Source: Litoribrevibacter albus | Lineage (GTDB): Bacteria; Pseudomonadota; Gammaproteobacteria; Pseudomonadales; Litoribrevibacteraceae | Assembly (NCBI RefSeq): GCF_030159995.1 | Contig: NZ_BSNM01000026.1 | Coordinates: 1 to 64,000 of the forward strand | Direction: 5' to 3' | DNA length: 64,000 nucleotides | Part shown: positions 48,858 through 56,878 of the stretch, piece by piece | How the letters are laid out: every line of letters begins with the position of its first letter | Numbering within the stretch: position 1 is the stretch's first letter | Notes under the pieces: model-generated | The model's input: only the letters and a program-made list of their open reading frames with translations | Database searches by the model: none | Told to the model about the DNA's origin: nothing | Translations under genes and position numbers: made by a program

Positions 48858-49850
48858 TTACAGGAGCTTCAGAGGAGGCTCTTGCAGTGCTGCTAATTGT
48901 TCTTTTAAGGACAGAATGTGCTCAGACCAGTATCTTTCCTGACCAAACCAGGGAAAGTTATGCGGGAAGGCCGGATCGTCCCAACGACTGGTGAGCCATG
49001 CGGCGTAATGCAGTTGTCGTAAGGTTCGCATGGTTTCAATAAGTCCCATCTGTTCGGTAGGAAATTCACAGAACATTTCATAGCCTTCACGGATTTCGCA
49101 CAGTTGCGTTTCTTGCTGGTGGCGATCGCCGGATAACAGCATCCAGATGTCCTGAATGGCCGGCCCGTTTCTGCAATCATCAAAATCCACAAACAAGGAT
49201 TCCTCATCGCGGATTAAAATATTGCCCGGGTGAAAGTCGCCTTGCAGACGAATCTGGTTGGGAGCGTGAGCGGACCAGCACTGGCGCATGATGTCCAGTA
49301 ACTGACCGGTCAGTACCTGATAGGGTTCTATCAGATAGTTCGGTAATAATCCCGATTGTTGAACGATCTCGATACTCTGTTGGCCAAATGTTTCGACGTT
49401 AAGTTCAGGTCGGGAGTTGAATTGCTTGGCCTTGGCTATGCTATGAATCCTGCCGAGCTGTGTCCCTACTTCATAGAGTTGGTCTAACTGATCCAGCTCT
49501 AGTGGCCGGCCTGATCGACGCTCGTAAAGACAAAATAAGAAGTCATCTTTCTCATGAAGCGTCTTTCCATCAATGAGTAACGGTGGGACAACGTTAATAT
49601 CGGCGTTTGCCAATTCCCATTGGAAATCGTGCTCTTCCTGGATTTGAGTGCGAGTCCATCGGTTCGGGCGATAGACCTTGATAATCACCGGAGTGCTTTC
49701 TTCAATTCCTACTTGATAAACGCGATTTTCATAGCTGTTGAGCGGAAAAGTCCGTCCGTCAGAATAAAATCCAAGTGATTCGACGAGATCGATAATTTTG
49801 TCTTGTGTAAGTGATTGGTATGGATGAGACAGATCGGACACGATATACAC
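48858..49850 (-). CDS. srkA: Stress response kinase A (YihE family)
   Basis: 330 residues, closely matching E. coli SrkA. PLNSYENRVYQ (37-46), the catalytic GDFHPGN with Asp205 (204-210) and the metal-binding VDFDDCRNGPAIQD (from 221) are intact. It is a Ser/Thr kinase with a choline-kinase-like fold that protects against stress-induced death in E. coli. It is probably cotranscribed after comF, 26 bases downstream. Confidence 0.93.
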   Translation of the reverse strand: MYIVSDLSHPYQSLTQDKIIDLVESLGFYSDGRTFPLNSYENRVYQVGIEESTPVIIKVYRPNRWTRTQIQEEHDFQWELANADINVVPPLLIDGKTLHEKDDFLFCLYERRSGRPLELDQLDQLYEVGTQLGRIHSIAKAKQFNSRPELNVETFGQQSIEIVQQSGLLPNYLIEPYQVLTGQLLDIMRQCWSAHAPNQIRLQGDFHPGNILIRDEESLFVDFDDCRNGPAIQDIWMLLSGDRHQQETQLCEIREGYEMFCEFPTEQMGLIETMRTLRQLHYAAWLTSRWDDPAFPHNFPWFGQERYWSEHILSLKEQLAALQEPPLKLL

Positions 49851-49876
49851 TCGGGTGTTATGGCTGGAAGATCAGT

Positions 49877-50584
49877 CTAGTGGTTCATGGGCGTTCGGGC
49901 AATGGTCAGTAGATCTACCTGGTGAACTCCGGCGGCTTTTAGATGTTTGGCTGCTTCGTTGGCACTTCCTCCGGTCGTCATGACATCGTCAATCAGCAGG
50001 ATTCGGTGATCCTGATTGGAGTTTCTCTGTCTATGGGGGAGTTGGTTCTCAGCGTGCAGCCTTTCAATGTGGAATTTGAATTGATGGGCAGTCTGTCGGG
50101 ATCGCTTAGTTTGCTGTTTTTGGTTCGGTACTAGCCAACGCTTGGACAGTACGTTTGGCAGAACGGGAATATGGGTTCTTTGACTGAGTAACTGAGCCAG
50201 GGTTTGAGCTGGTGCATGGCCTCGCCGGATCATGCTTCGCCTACTGCTGGGAATGGCAATTAAGCCCGTTATCTTTCGATGTCGAAAGTGGTGGTAATAC
50301 GCAGAGAACAGCCAAGCCTGGAGTGGTTTTAAGTTAGCAAGCTGATTGGCTTTAAATTGATGGATTAATGCCTGAATCGGAGGCTTATATTCGAATGGAC
50401 TGAATGCGTGATCAAACGCAAAGGGCTGCTTTTGACAGTGACCGCACATGTCTAGCTGGGTGTTGGTAGGAAGCCCACAGCTTTCACAATGGGTAGTAAT
50501 GTAGGGCAGTCTTGTTAGGCAGTCATAGCAGAAGTAGCTATCAAGTGATGAGAGAGGATAAAAGCAAAGCTTGCATTTGATCAT
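49877..50584 (-). CDS. comF: ComF-family phosphoribosyltransferase-like protein
   Basis: 235 residues. An N-terminal zinc-ribbon-like region has paired cysteines (CKLC, CYDC, CESC, CGHC). The PRTase fold follows, with PRPP loop ILLIDDVMTTGGSANE near the C-terminus. ComF proteins take part in DNA uptake and recombination; the substrate is unknown. The frame is open to an ATG at 50659, but MIKCKLCFYPLS gives the usual family start. It is divergent from bioB, as in pseudomonads. Confidence 0.85.
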   Translation of the reverse strand: MIKCKLCFYPLSSLDSYFCYDCLTRLPYITTHCESCGLPTNTQLDMCGHCQKQPFAFDHAFSPFEYKPPIQALIHQFKANQLANLKPLQAWLFSAYYHHFRHRKITGLIAIPSSRRSMIRRGHAPAQTLAQLLSQRTHIPVLPNVLSKRWLVPNQKQQTKRSRQTAHQFKFHIERLHAENQLPHRQRNSNQDHRILLIDDVMTTGGSANEAAKHLKAAGVHQVDLLTIARTPMNH

Positions 50585-50669
50585 TATTTGCTCAGATGTT
50601 AAGTTCTTTTCGTGTGGCTTATTGACAGTGTCGGTTTGCACATTAAGATGAACAACCATTACATTCGTC

Positions 50670-50691
50670 TCAGGTTATCACCTGACGTTTT
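50670..50691. promoter_or_regulatory. Perfect inverted repeat in the comF-bioB gap
   Basis: TCAGGT-TATC-ACCTGA (50670-50685) is followed by CGTTTTT on the plus strand. It could be an operator or a small attenuator ahead of bioB. It does not resemble the BirA operator. Confidence 0.45.
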
Positions 50692-50717
50692 TATCTAACA
50701 TCGGAAGAGAGCGGTAT

Positions 50718-51776
50718 ATGAATCTCCAGCAACTAGGTCAAGTTCGACACGATTGGGAAACAGCAGAAGTTCAGGCGTTATTTGATATGCCTTTTAACGA
50801 TTTGTTGTTCCATGCTCAAACCGTTCATCGTCAAAACTTCGATCCTAATGAGGTTCAGGTCAGCACTTTGTTGTCCATTAAGACCGGTGCATGCCCAGAG
50901 GATTGCAAATACTGCCCTCAGAGTGGTCACTACACCACCGATCTAGATAAAGAAAAATTGATGAAAGTAGAGAAGGTGTTAGAACAAGCGCGTAAAGCGA
51001 AAGAGATTGGTTCTACCCGTTTCTGCATGGGCGCTGCGTGGCGCTCACCAACCAAGAAAGACATGCCGTATGTGATCCAGATGATTCAAGGGGTCAAAGA
51101 AATGGGCATGGAAACCTGCATGACCTTGGGAATGTTGGATGAAGATCAATCCCAGGAGTTGGCCGAAGCAGGTCTGGATTACTACAACCATAATTTGGAC
51201 ACCTCTCCTGAATTCTACGGCAACATCATTACCACTCGTACCTATGCTGATCGTTTGAATACCATTGATAACGTTCGTAAAGCCGGTATGAAAGTGTGTT
51301 CTGGTGGTATTTTGGGGATGGGTGAAACCGAACTGGATCGTGCTGGCATGTTGATTCAATTGGCGAATATGCCTCAGCAGCCTGAAAGTGTGCCGATTAA
51401 TATGTTGGTTCGGGTGGAAGGTACGCCATTCGCTGAGAACGAAGAATTGGACCCAATCGATTTCATTCGTACCATCGCGGTAGCTCGCATTATGATGCCG
51501 GAATCTCATGTGCGTTTGTCGGCCGGTCGCGAAGAAATGACCGATGAAATGCAAGCGCTTGCGTTCTTTGCTGGCGCAAACTCAATCTTCTATGGTGAAA
51601 AACTATTAACCACGGCGAATCCTCGTGCGGAGAACGATCAGAAGTTGTTCGAACGTTTAGGTATCAATCCGGAACGTCGTTGCGAGAAGCACTCTGAAGA
51701 GGCGCAGGAAGCCGCGTTAATGAACGCCGTGGAATCGCAACAACAAGACAAAATGTTCTACGACGCTTCTGTATAG
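50718..51776 (+). CDS. bioB: Biotin synthase
   Basis: 352 residues, a radical-SAM enzyme. The cluster-binding motif is CPEDCKYC (Cys59, Cys63, Cys66). [13 protein letters not shown] and RLSAGREEM are BioB hallmarks, the latter carrying the Arg that ligates the 2Fe-2S cluster. It inserts sulfur into dethiobiotin. It is the first gene of bioBFHCD. Confidence 0.97.
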   Translation: MNLQQLGQVRHDWETAEVQALFDMPFNDLLFHAQTVHRQNFDPNEVQVSTLLSIKTGACPEDCKYCPQSGHYTTDLDKEKLMKVEKVLEQARKAKEIGSTRFCMGAAWRSPTKKDMPYVIQMIQGVKEMGMETCMTLGMLDEDQSQELAEAGLDYYNHNLDTSPEFYGNIITTRTYADRLNTIDNVRKAGMKVCSGGILGMGETELDRAGMLIQLANMPQQPESVPINMLVRVEGTPFAENEELDPIDFIRTIAVARIMMPESHVRLSAGREEMTDEMQALAFFAGANSIFYGEKLLTTANPRAENDQKLFERLGINPERRCEKHSEEAQEAALMNAVESQQQDKMFYDASV

Positions 51777-51840
51777 AAGCGTCTTTCCTAAAACGCTTTA
51801 TGTTTTTCAACCTCTAAGTGTTCCTGTATTTGGAGCCTCT

Positions 51841-53061
51841 ATGGCAGACTTTGATGGTTTAAGTGACGCTCTTAACCTTCGTAAAGCCCAATCGCTCTAT
51901 CGTTCCCGTCGGCTACTTACCAGTGCTCAACAACCTCAGCAGCAGATTGATGGTAAAGACGTAATTTCATTTTGCAGCAATGATTATTTAGGTCTGGCGA
52001 ATCATCCAAAGGTCAAAGAGGCGTTTACCAAGGCGGTTGAACTGTATGGTGTCGGCAGTGGAGCTTCCCATTTAGTGAATGGACACAGCGCCTTACATCA
52101 TGAACTTGAGCTGACTTTGGCAGAGTTTACCGGGCGAGATCGTGCGGTTCTTTTTTCCACAGGATTTATGGCTAATATGGGATCGATCACGGCATTGGTT
52201 GGTCGTGGTGATGCTGTACTGCAAGATAAGTGGAATCACGCGTCATTGATTGATGCAGGGCTTGCCAGTGCGGCTAAATTCAAGCGTTATCAACACTGTG
52301 ATCTTGCCAGCTTGGAACGACAGCTGTTGAGTTGTTCCGATGCAGGACGAACGCTGATAGTCACTGACTCTGTGTTCAGTATGGATGGTGATATTGCGCC
52401 ATTGGCCGAACTTGCGGATCTTGCTGACGCGCATAATGCGTGTTTGATGATTGATGATGCTCATGGTTTTGGAGTGTTGGGCACAACAGGCGCCGGAGCG
52501 TCAGAACAGTTTCAACTCTCTCAGGATCGTTTACCCGTGCTGATGGGGACGTTAGGAAAGGCGTGCGGTACCTTTGGTGCTTTTGTTGCCGGTTCCGAAG
52601 AGTTGGTTGAGACCTTAATTCAGCACGCCAGAAGCTACATCTACACCACTGCATTACCGCCGGCGGTGGCCGCTGCCAGCCTGGCCAGTATAGAACTGAT
52701 TCAAACAGAAGGATGGCGAAGAGATCGATTACAACAGTTGATCAGTCAACTTCGCGCGGGTATCGAGCGGATTGGTTTTCCGTTGATGGAATCAGGAACT
52801 CCCATACAGCCGGTTCTGATCGGTGATGCTGAATTGGCTCTAAAGATCAGTGGCAAGCTCGAAGAGAATGGATTACTGGTGACTGCGATTCGGCCCCCTA
52901 CGGTTCCGGATGGAACGTCGAGATTACGTATTACTCTGTCCGCAGAACATACCGAAGCTCAGGTTGGTCGGTTGCTCTCTGTTTTGGGCGATGTTTATGA
53001 TCAGTTGAGTACTCAAGAACGAGAGCAGTTATCACAAGCGCGAACAAAGCTTTTGGTTTGA
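51841..53061 (+). CDS. bioF: 8-amino-7-oxononanoate synthase
   Basis: 406 residues, PLP-dependent. The PLP lysine is Lys240 in [12 protein letters not shown], and [10 protein letters not shown] (205-214) binds the cofactor. It condenses pimeloyl-ACP with alanine. bioH starts just after its stop, so the two are coupled. A C-terminal extension of about 20 residues is rich in Gln and Glu. Confidence 0.96.
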   Translation: MADFDGLSDALNLRKAQSLYRSRRLLTSAQQPQQQIDGKDVISFCSNDYLGLANHPKVKEAFTKAVELYGVGSGASHLVNGHSALHHELELTLAEFTGRDRAVLFSTGFMANMGSITALVGRGDAVLQDKWNHASLIDAGLASAAKFKRYQHCDLASLERQLLSCSDAGRTLIVTDSVFSMDGDIAPLAELADLADAHNACLMIDDAHGFGVLGTTGAGASEQFQLSQDRLPVLMGTLGKACGTFGAFVAGSEELVETLIQHARSYIYTTALPPAVAAASLASIELIQTEGWRRDRLQQLISQLRAGIERIGFPLMESGTPIQPVLIGDAELALKISGKLEENGLLVTAIRPPTVPDGTSRLRITLSAEHTEAQVGRLLSVLGDVYDQLSTQEREQLSQARTKLLV

Positions 53062-53069
53062 GGTGTGAA

Positions 53070-53813
53070 GTGACCGATCAGTCTTGGTGTCCTGATGGAG
53101 TTTTTATTGTAGGTGGCTGGGGTTGTCCAACCCATTGGATGGATGCGTTGGCACTTCATTTATCGAAGACGTTTGATTGTCCGGGTGAGGTGATTGCTCT
53201 ACCGGGCTATGAGCTGACGGACACGCTGGCTGGCGAGGATGCTTACGCTCACTGGCATGAGCATGTTGAAGTAAAACTAAGTTCATATAAACGGCCTTTG
53301 TTACTGGGGTGGTCTTACGGTGGCATGTTGGCGGTTCGTTTAGGTGACGAACTGGTGTCTACCAAATCCATTGATCTTAAGGTTGTGGTGTTTGGAACCA
53401 GGCCCATGTTTTTAGATGACCCTTGGACCGTTTTTGATCATCAGGTGGCTAAATCATTTCGTGCGCGGGTGGCTGCGTCGCCTCATAAAGGTCTGGCCTA
53501 TTTTGTCGCTTTGAATAGTCAGGAAATGGATAAGTCCCTGGTTGTGTCTCTGAAACAGGACATGCAGGCATCGAAGGTCGAGAAAGAGGTTTTATTGGAG
53601 TCTTTGGATCATCTTTATGAGCTTGATGTATCCAAGTCTTGGTCGTCATTGATGGAGAATCAGCGTCTGATGGCCTTGTATTTTAAAGCAGACGCTTTGG
53701 TTAGGGTGCCTGATGAAATAGAGCTGATATATCAACTCAAAGGTGGGCACTTGAGTCCTGTTTTCAACAGCTCAGAGTTATCGGATCGAATAGAAAGGTT
53801 ACTCATTGGATAA
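53070..53813 (+). CDS. bioH: Pimeloyl-ACP methyl ester carboxylesterase (BioH-like)
   Basis: 247 residues, an alpha/beta hydrolase. The nucleophile elbow is GWSYGG (80-85, Ser82), and a catalytic His is likely in KGGHLSPVF near the C-terminus. It should free pimeloyl-ACP from its methyl ester after BioC has started the chain. It is divergent from E. coli BioH, and BioG is an alternative class, but size and position fit BioH. GTG 53070 is chosen because GAGGT precedes it; TTG 53058 is also in frame. Confidence 0.85.
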   Translation: MTDQSWCPDGVFIVGGWGCPTHWMDALALHLSKTFDCPGEVIALPGYELTDTLAGEDAYAHWHEHVEVKLSSYKRPLLLGWSYGGMLAVRLGDELVSTKSIDLKVVVFGTRPMFLDDPWTVFDHQVAKSFRARVAASPHKGLAYFVALNSQEMDKSLVVSLKQDMQASKVEKEVLLESLDHLYELDVSKSWSSLMENQRLMALYFKADALVRVPDEIELIYQLKGGHLSPVFNSSELSDRIERLLIG

Positions 53814-54588
53814 GAAACAAATCGCCAAGGCATTTGGTAAGAAAGCAACGCTTTATGATACACACGCCAGGGTGCAGAAGTACGTTGGTGATCGTTTGCT
53901 TTCACTGCTGAAAGAACAGCAAGTTTCTGTTCCAGGTCCTTTGTTGGATTTAGGAACGGGGTCGGGCTATTTCCTGCCTGCACTGAAACAATTTCAAGGT
54001 GGGGATGCGTTGTATGCCGCCGATTTGTCGGAAGGCATGATTCGTTTCGTCAATGAGCACTATCAGAATGTACTTTCCAGCAGCTTTGTGGCTGATGCGG
54101 AGCAATTGCCGTTAGCGGATAATTCGCTGTCATATATTTTTTCCAGTATGGCGATCCAATGGTGTGAAGACTATAAACGCCTCTTTAAAGAATTAGTTCG
54201 AGTGGTAAAGCCAGGTGGTTTTGTGGCTTTTTCTACCCTGTTACCCAATACGTTGTTTGAGTTGAAAGACGCATGGCATGAAGTGGATGAGCGAAATCAT
54301 GTAAATCGATTTCTGGACTCCGATTCCATCATTCATGCTATGTCGGTTCACGCGGAGATTCAAAGTGCTCATGCTGAACGAGTGGTGGCGGGATACCCGG
54401 ATTTGAAATCGTTACTGCACAGCATTAAAGGCATCGGTGCGAACACTGTGGTCGAGGGGTCGGGCGCAATGACCAAGGGACAGTATGTGAAATTAGTTCG
54501 AGCCTATGAGTCCTTCCGCGATAGCTCAGGTATGTTGCCTGCGAGTTATGATGTGTTTTACGGCGTTATGCAGGTTCCTCAAGAATAA
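53806..54588 (+). CDS. bioC: Malonyl-ACP O-methyltransferase
   Basis: 260 residues. The SAM-binding loop LLDLGTGSGYFLP begins at 46, and the start KKQIAKAFGKKATLYDTHA matches the BioC family. It methylates malonyl-ACP to disguise it as a fatty-acid primer. The start is TTG 53806, overlapping bioH by 8 bases, with AAAGG just upstream; a weak start codon may limit the enzyme's level. Confidence 0.92.
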   Translation: MDKKQIAKAFGKKATLYDTHARVQKYVGDRLLSLLKEQQVSVPGPLLDLGTGSGYFLPALKQFQGGDALYAADLSEGMIRFVNEHYQNVLSSSFVADAEQLPLADNSLSYIFSSMAIQWCEDYKRLFKELVRVVKPGGFVAFSTLLPNTLFELKDAWHEVDERNHVNRFLDSDSIIHAMSVHAEIQSAHAERVVAGYPDLKSLLHSIKGIGANTVVEGSGAMTKGQYVKLVRAYESFRDSSGMLPASYDVFYGVMQVPQE

Positions 54589-54602
54589 GCAAGGTGGTAT
54601 GA

Positions 54603-55295
54603 ATGAAGCGTTTTACAGCATTTGTCACAGGTACAGATACCGAAGTCGGGAAAACAGTTATAACCGCAGGGTTACTAAAGGCGTTCGAACAGCAGGGCTT
54701 CTCTACTCTGGGGCTAAAGCCTGTTTCCGCCGGATGTGATGTCACCGATGATGGGCTTAGAAACGAAGATGCATTACTTCTTCAAAAGGCAGCTTCTGTC
54801 AAAGCCGCTTATGAAACGGTAAACCCGGTGGCTTATGAGCCGGCAATTGCTCCGCACATCGCGGCTATGGAAAACGGGAAGTTATTAACCGCCAGTGGAT
54901 TAGAAGGGTTTATCAGAGGTGCAATGTTAAAACCCGCTCAAGTTAAGTTGATTGAGGGGGCTGGTGGCTGGTTTACGCCGTTAAGCTATCAGGAAACGTT
55001 GGCAGACTTGGTTAAGCGTTTGAATGTCCCTGTGATCCTGGTTGTCGGAATGAGGCTCGGTTGTTTGAATCATGCGTTGTTGACTGTTGCCGCATTGCAA
55101 ACCAGTGGTTTGACTTTAGCTGGATGGGTAGCTAATCGTGTTGACCCTGAGATGGGGCGATTTGATGAAAACCTGGAAACCTTAAAACAGATGGTTGACG
55201 CTCCTTGTTTGGGGGTTGTGCCGCATTTAGAGCAGGCTTCATGTGATCAGGTTGCCCAGTATTTGGACGTGACCCCCATCATTTCGGGCCGTTAA
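54603..55295 (+). CDS. bioD: Dethiobiotin synthetase
   Basis: 230 residues. P-loop GTDTEVGKT (10-18), LKPVSAGC and LIEGAGGWFTPL are diagnostic. It closes the ureido ring before BioB acts. It is the last biotin gene, 14 bases after bioC. No bioA is in the window, so that step is encoded elsewhere. Confidence 0.96.
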   Translation: MKRFTAFVTGTDTEVGKTVITAGLLKAFEQQGFSTLGLKPVSAGCDVTDDGLRNEDALLLQKAASVKAAYETVNPVAYEPAIAPHIAAMENGKLLTASGLEGFIRGAMLKPAQVKLIEGAGGWFTPLSYQETLADLVKRLNVPVILVVGMRLGCLNHALLTVAALQTSGLTLAGWVANRVDPEMGRFDENLETLKQMVDAPCLGVVPHLEQASCDQVAQYLDVTPIISGR

Positions 55296-55391
55296 TCGGG
55301 AAAAAGATCACATTATTTGTCAGAAAATTGGTGCTTATGGCTATTTTCTGGTTAAATTATATACAGGTTGGCCGTAGTTTATGAGGTAAAT

Positions 55392-55652
55392 ATGGTGACA
55401 TCTGTATTGGGATCTGGTGTAGAAGGTTTATCCAGAAGTCGTGAAGGGCTTAACCAAAGTGCAAAAACCATTGCTAATGGTGGGCAGTCACCTTCGGGTG
55501 AATCCTTGCTTGCTTCCAGTTCTTCTTCCGATGATAAGATGTTATCCGCAGTCGTTGATCTCACGCTGTATGAAGTTCAATTCAAGGCGTCTGCAAAAGT
55601 CATTGCTACGGCGGATGAAACCCTCGGTCATTTGATTGATGAAACCGTGTGA
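55392..55652 (+). CDS. Small flagellar-rod-like protein
   Basis: 86 residues from ATG 55392. The N-terminus SREGLNQSAKTIAN and the C-terminus ASAKVIATADETLGHLID resemble the two terminal helices of axial flagellar proteins (FlgB/FlgC/FliE group), with a short Ser-rich loop between. The domain between the helices is missing, so it is a minimal version. No other flagellar gene is near, so its role is unknown. It is probably paired with the next gene. Confidence 0.65.
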   Translation: MVTSVLGSGVEGLSRSREGLNQSAKTIANGGQSPSGESLLASSSSSDDKMLSAVVDLTLYEVQFKASAKVIATADETLGHLIDETV

Positions 55653-55684
55653 TAAATTTCTGAATGGGGTGGGTGAACTAGAGT

Positions 55685-56521
55685 ATGCAGATTAATTCAG
55701 TATCCTTCGTTAATTTAGCCGATAGCCGCGAAGCGGTGGCTATGACTGCGTCTGATGATACCGAATTAAAATCGAAAGAGTCTTCTTTGTCTGCAGTTAA
55801 TGAAGCTTCTGAAACAGAAGATTCAGGTCGCCAGTCTGAACAAAAGCCCTCTCAGGAAAACTCCTCTGCATCAGATTTGACCGAGCAGGAACTTCAACAG
55901 ATTCGTAAATTAGAAGCGCGTGATCGTGAAGTTCGGGCTCATGAGCAAGCCCACCAATCCGTAGGTGGTCAGTACACCGGATCTGCCAGTTTTACCTATC
56001 AACGTGGCCCTGATGGCGTGAGCTACGCTATCGGTGGGGAAGTACCGATTGATACCGGTAAGGTTGAGGGCGATCCTCAAGCCACCATAGAAAAAGCGGA
56101 TGTAGTTCGCAGGGCTGCATTGGCACCTGCTGAGCCTTCTGCTCAGGATCGACTCGTTGCATCGAATGCCTCTCAGATCAAGTTGGAAGCTCAGGCTGAT
56201 TTGGCTGAAATGCGAGCTGAGGCGGCGAAAGAAGACACGGAAGACTCCAGAGCTGCAACAGAGGAATCAGACGAAACGACACGTTCAGAGGATGAGCAAA
56301 CTACCCCAGGCTCAACTCAAGCCGCTTCTTCACGAGATGAATCCTCTTCTGATTCTGAGGAGGAGAATGCGGATTCCGTAAATTCTTTTGATGATGGATC
56401 TTTGTCCCCTGAAGATTTTTCTCACTTATTGGCCTCTGAAATTGCCCGTCGCAATGCAATGGCTGTCTTTGAAAACATAAATCGTGACCCCCCTAAAGGT
56501 AATTTGGATGAACTGGTTTGA
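55685..56521 (+). CDS. SprA-related putative zinc metalloprotease
   Basis: 278 residues. A disordered, acidic/Ser-rich N-terminus (1-65) precedes a conserved core (about 66-180) with the zinc motif HEQAH (86-90) in RDREVRAHEQAHQ and the family segment SYAIGGEVPIDTG. A second acidic, low-complexity tail covers about 180-240. This is the SprA-related family of putative metallopeptidases, function unknown. No signal peptide is present. Its place after bioD and before an acyl-CoA dehydrogenase recalls Pseudomonas. Confidence 0.75.
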   Translation: MQINSVSFVNLADSREAVAMTASDDTELKSKESSLSAVNEASETEDSGRQSEQKPSQENSSASDLTEQELQQIRKLEARDREVRAHEQAHQSVGGQYTGSASFTYQRGPDGVSYAIGGEVPIDTGKVEGDPQATIEKADVVRRAALAPAEPSAQDRLVASNASQIKLEAQADLAEMRAEAAKEDTEDSRAATEESDETTRSEDEQTTPGSTQAASSRDESSSDSEEENADSVNSFDDGSLSPEDFSHLLASEIARRNAMAVFENINRDPPKGNLDELV

Positions 56522-56699
56522 CCGGTGATCCATTTCTTCTATATTTCGTACCACACATCTAAATATCCTGTTCTTTGTTGACCTAAAATTGGGTTAAGTT
56601 TGCGTACCTTATCTTTGTCTTTGATTTGGGAAGTTGCACAGAAACGGTGCTTTTTGTCGGAAAGTCACTAGGGAATGACCTGTTTTTCGTTGGATTTTT

Positions 56700-56765
56700 A
56701 AAACATTTGTTTGAATTATCTTGACAATGTCAGGTATTAAACGTAAGTTTCAAACAACCGTTTGA
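56700..56765. promoter_or_regulatory. Two PsrA-like operator boxes
   Basis: Box 1 is AAAACATTTGTTTG (56700-56713). Box 2 is CAAACAACCGTTTG (56751-56764), inside the perfect 6-bp inverted repeat TCAAAC-AACC-GTTTGA. Both fit the published-type PsrA pattern (G/C)AAAC-N2-4-GTTT(G/C), box 1 with one mismatch. PsrA represses fatty-acid catabolism genes in Pseudomonas. Confidence 0.65.
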
Positions 56766-56789
56766 TAAGTTGGTCAAACATTGTACAGT
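56762..56789 (+). promoter_or_regulatory. Promoter of the first acyl-CoA dehydrogenase
   Basis: TTGATA (56762-56767) and TACAGT (56784-56789) have a 16-bp spacer. The -35 overlaps the right arm of PsrA-like box 2, which fits repression by occlusion. A third half-site, TCAAAC (56774-56779), lies in the spacer. Confidence 0.6.
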
Positions 56790-56878
56790 ATTTGGTTTGG
56801 CTTAAAAGTGGAACAGACGTTAGTAATCAAGCGATTCATTCTGTTCATTTAACCTGAAATCATGCCGAGGAAGTTACT

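Larger units (their letters stand above)
56522..56878. other. Regulatory intergenic region before the first acyl-CoA dehydrogenase
   Basis: 357 bases without a gene. The upstream half shows no clear element. The downstream half holds a TTGACA (56721-56726) without a good -10, two PsrA-like boxes and a better-spaced promoter, described separately. Confidence 0.6.

Noticed and set aside
50585-50717. BirA operator before bioB
   Set aside because: No sequence resembling the TTGTAAACC-type dyad is found; only the unrelated TCAGGT palindrome is present.
51045-51554. 169-codon minus-strand frame inside bioB
   Set aside because: It is antisense to a highly conserved radical-SAM gene, and its product is His/Gln-rich without a known fold.
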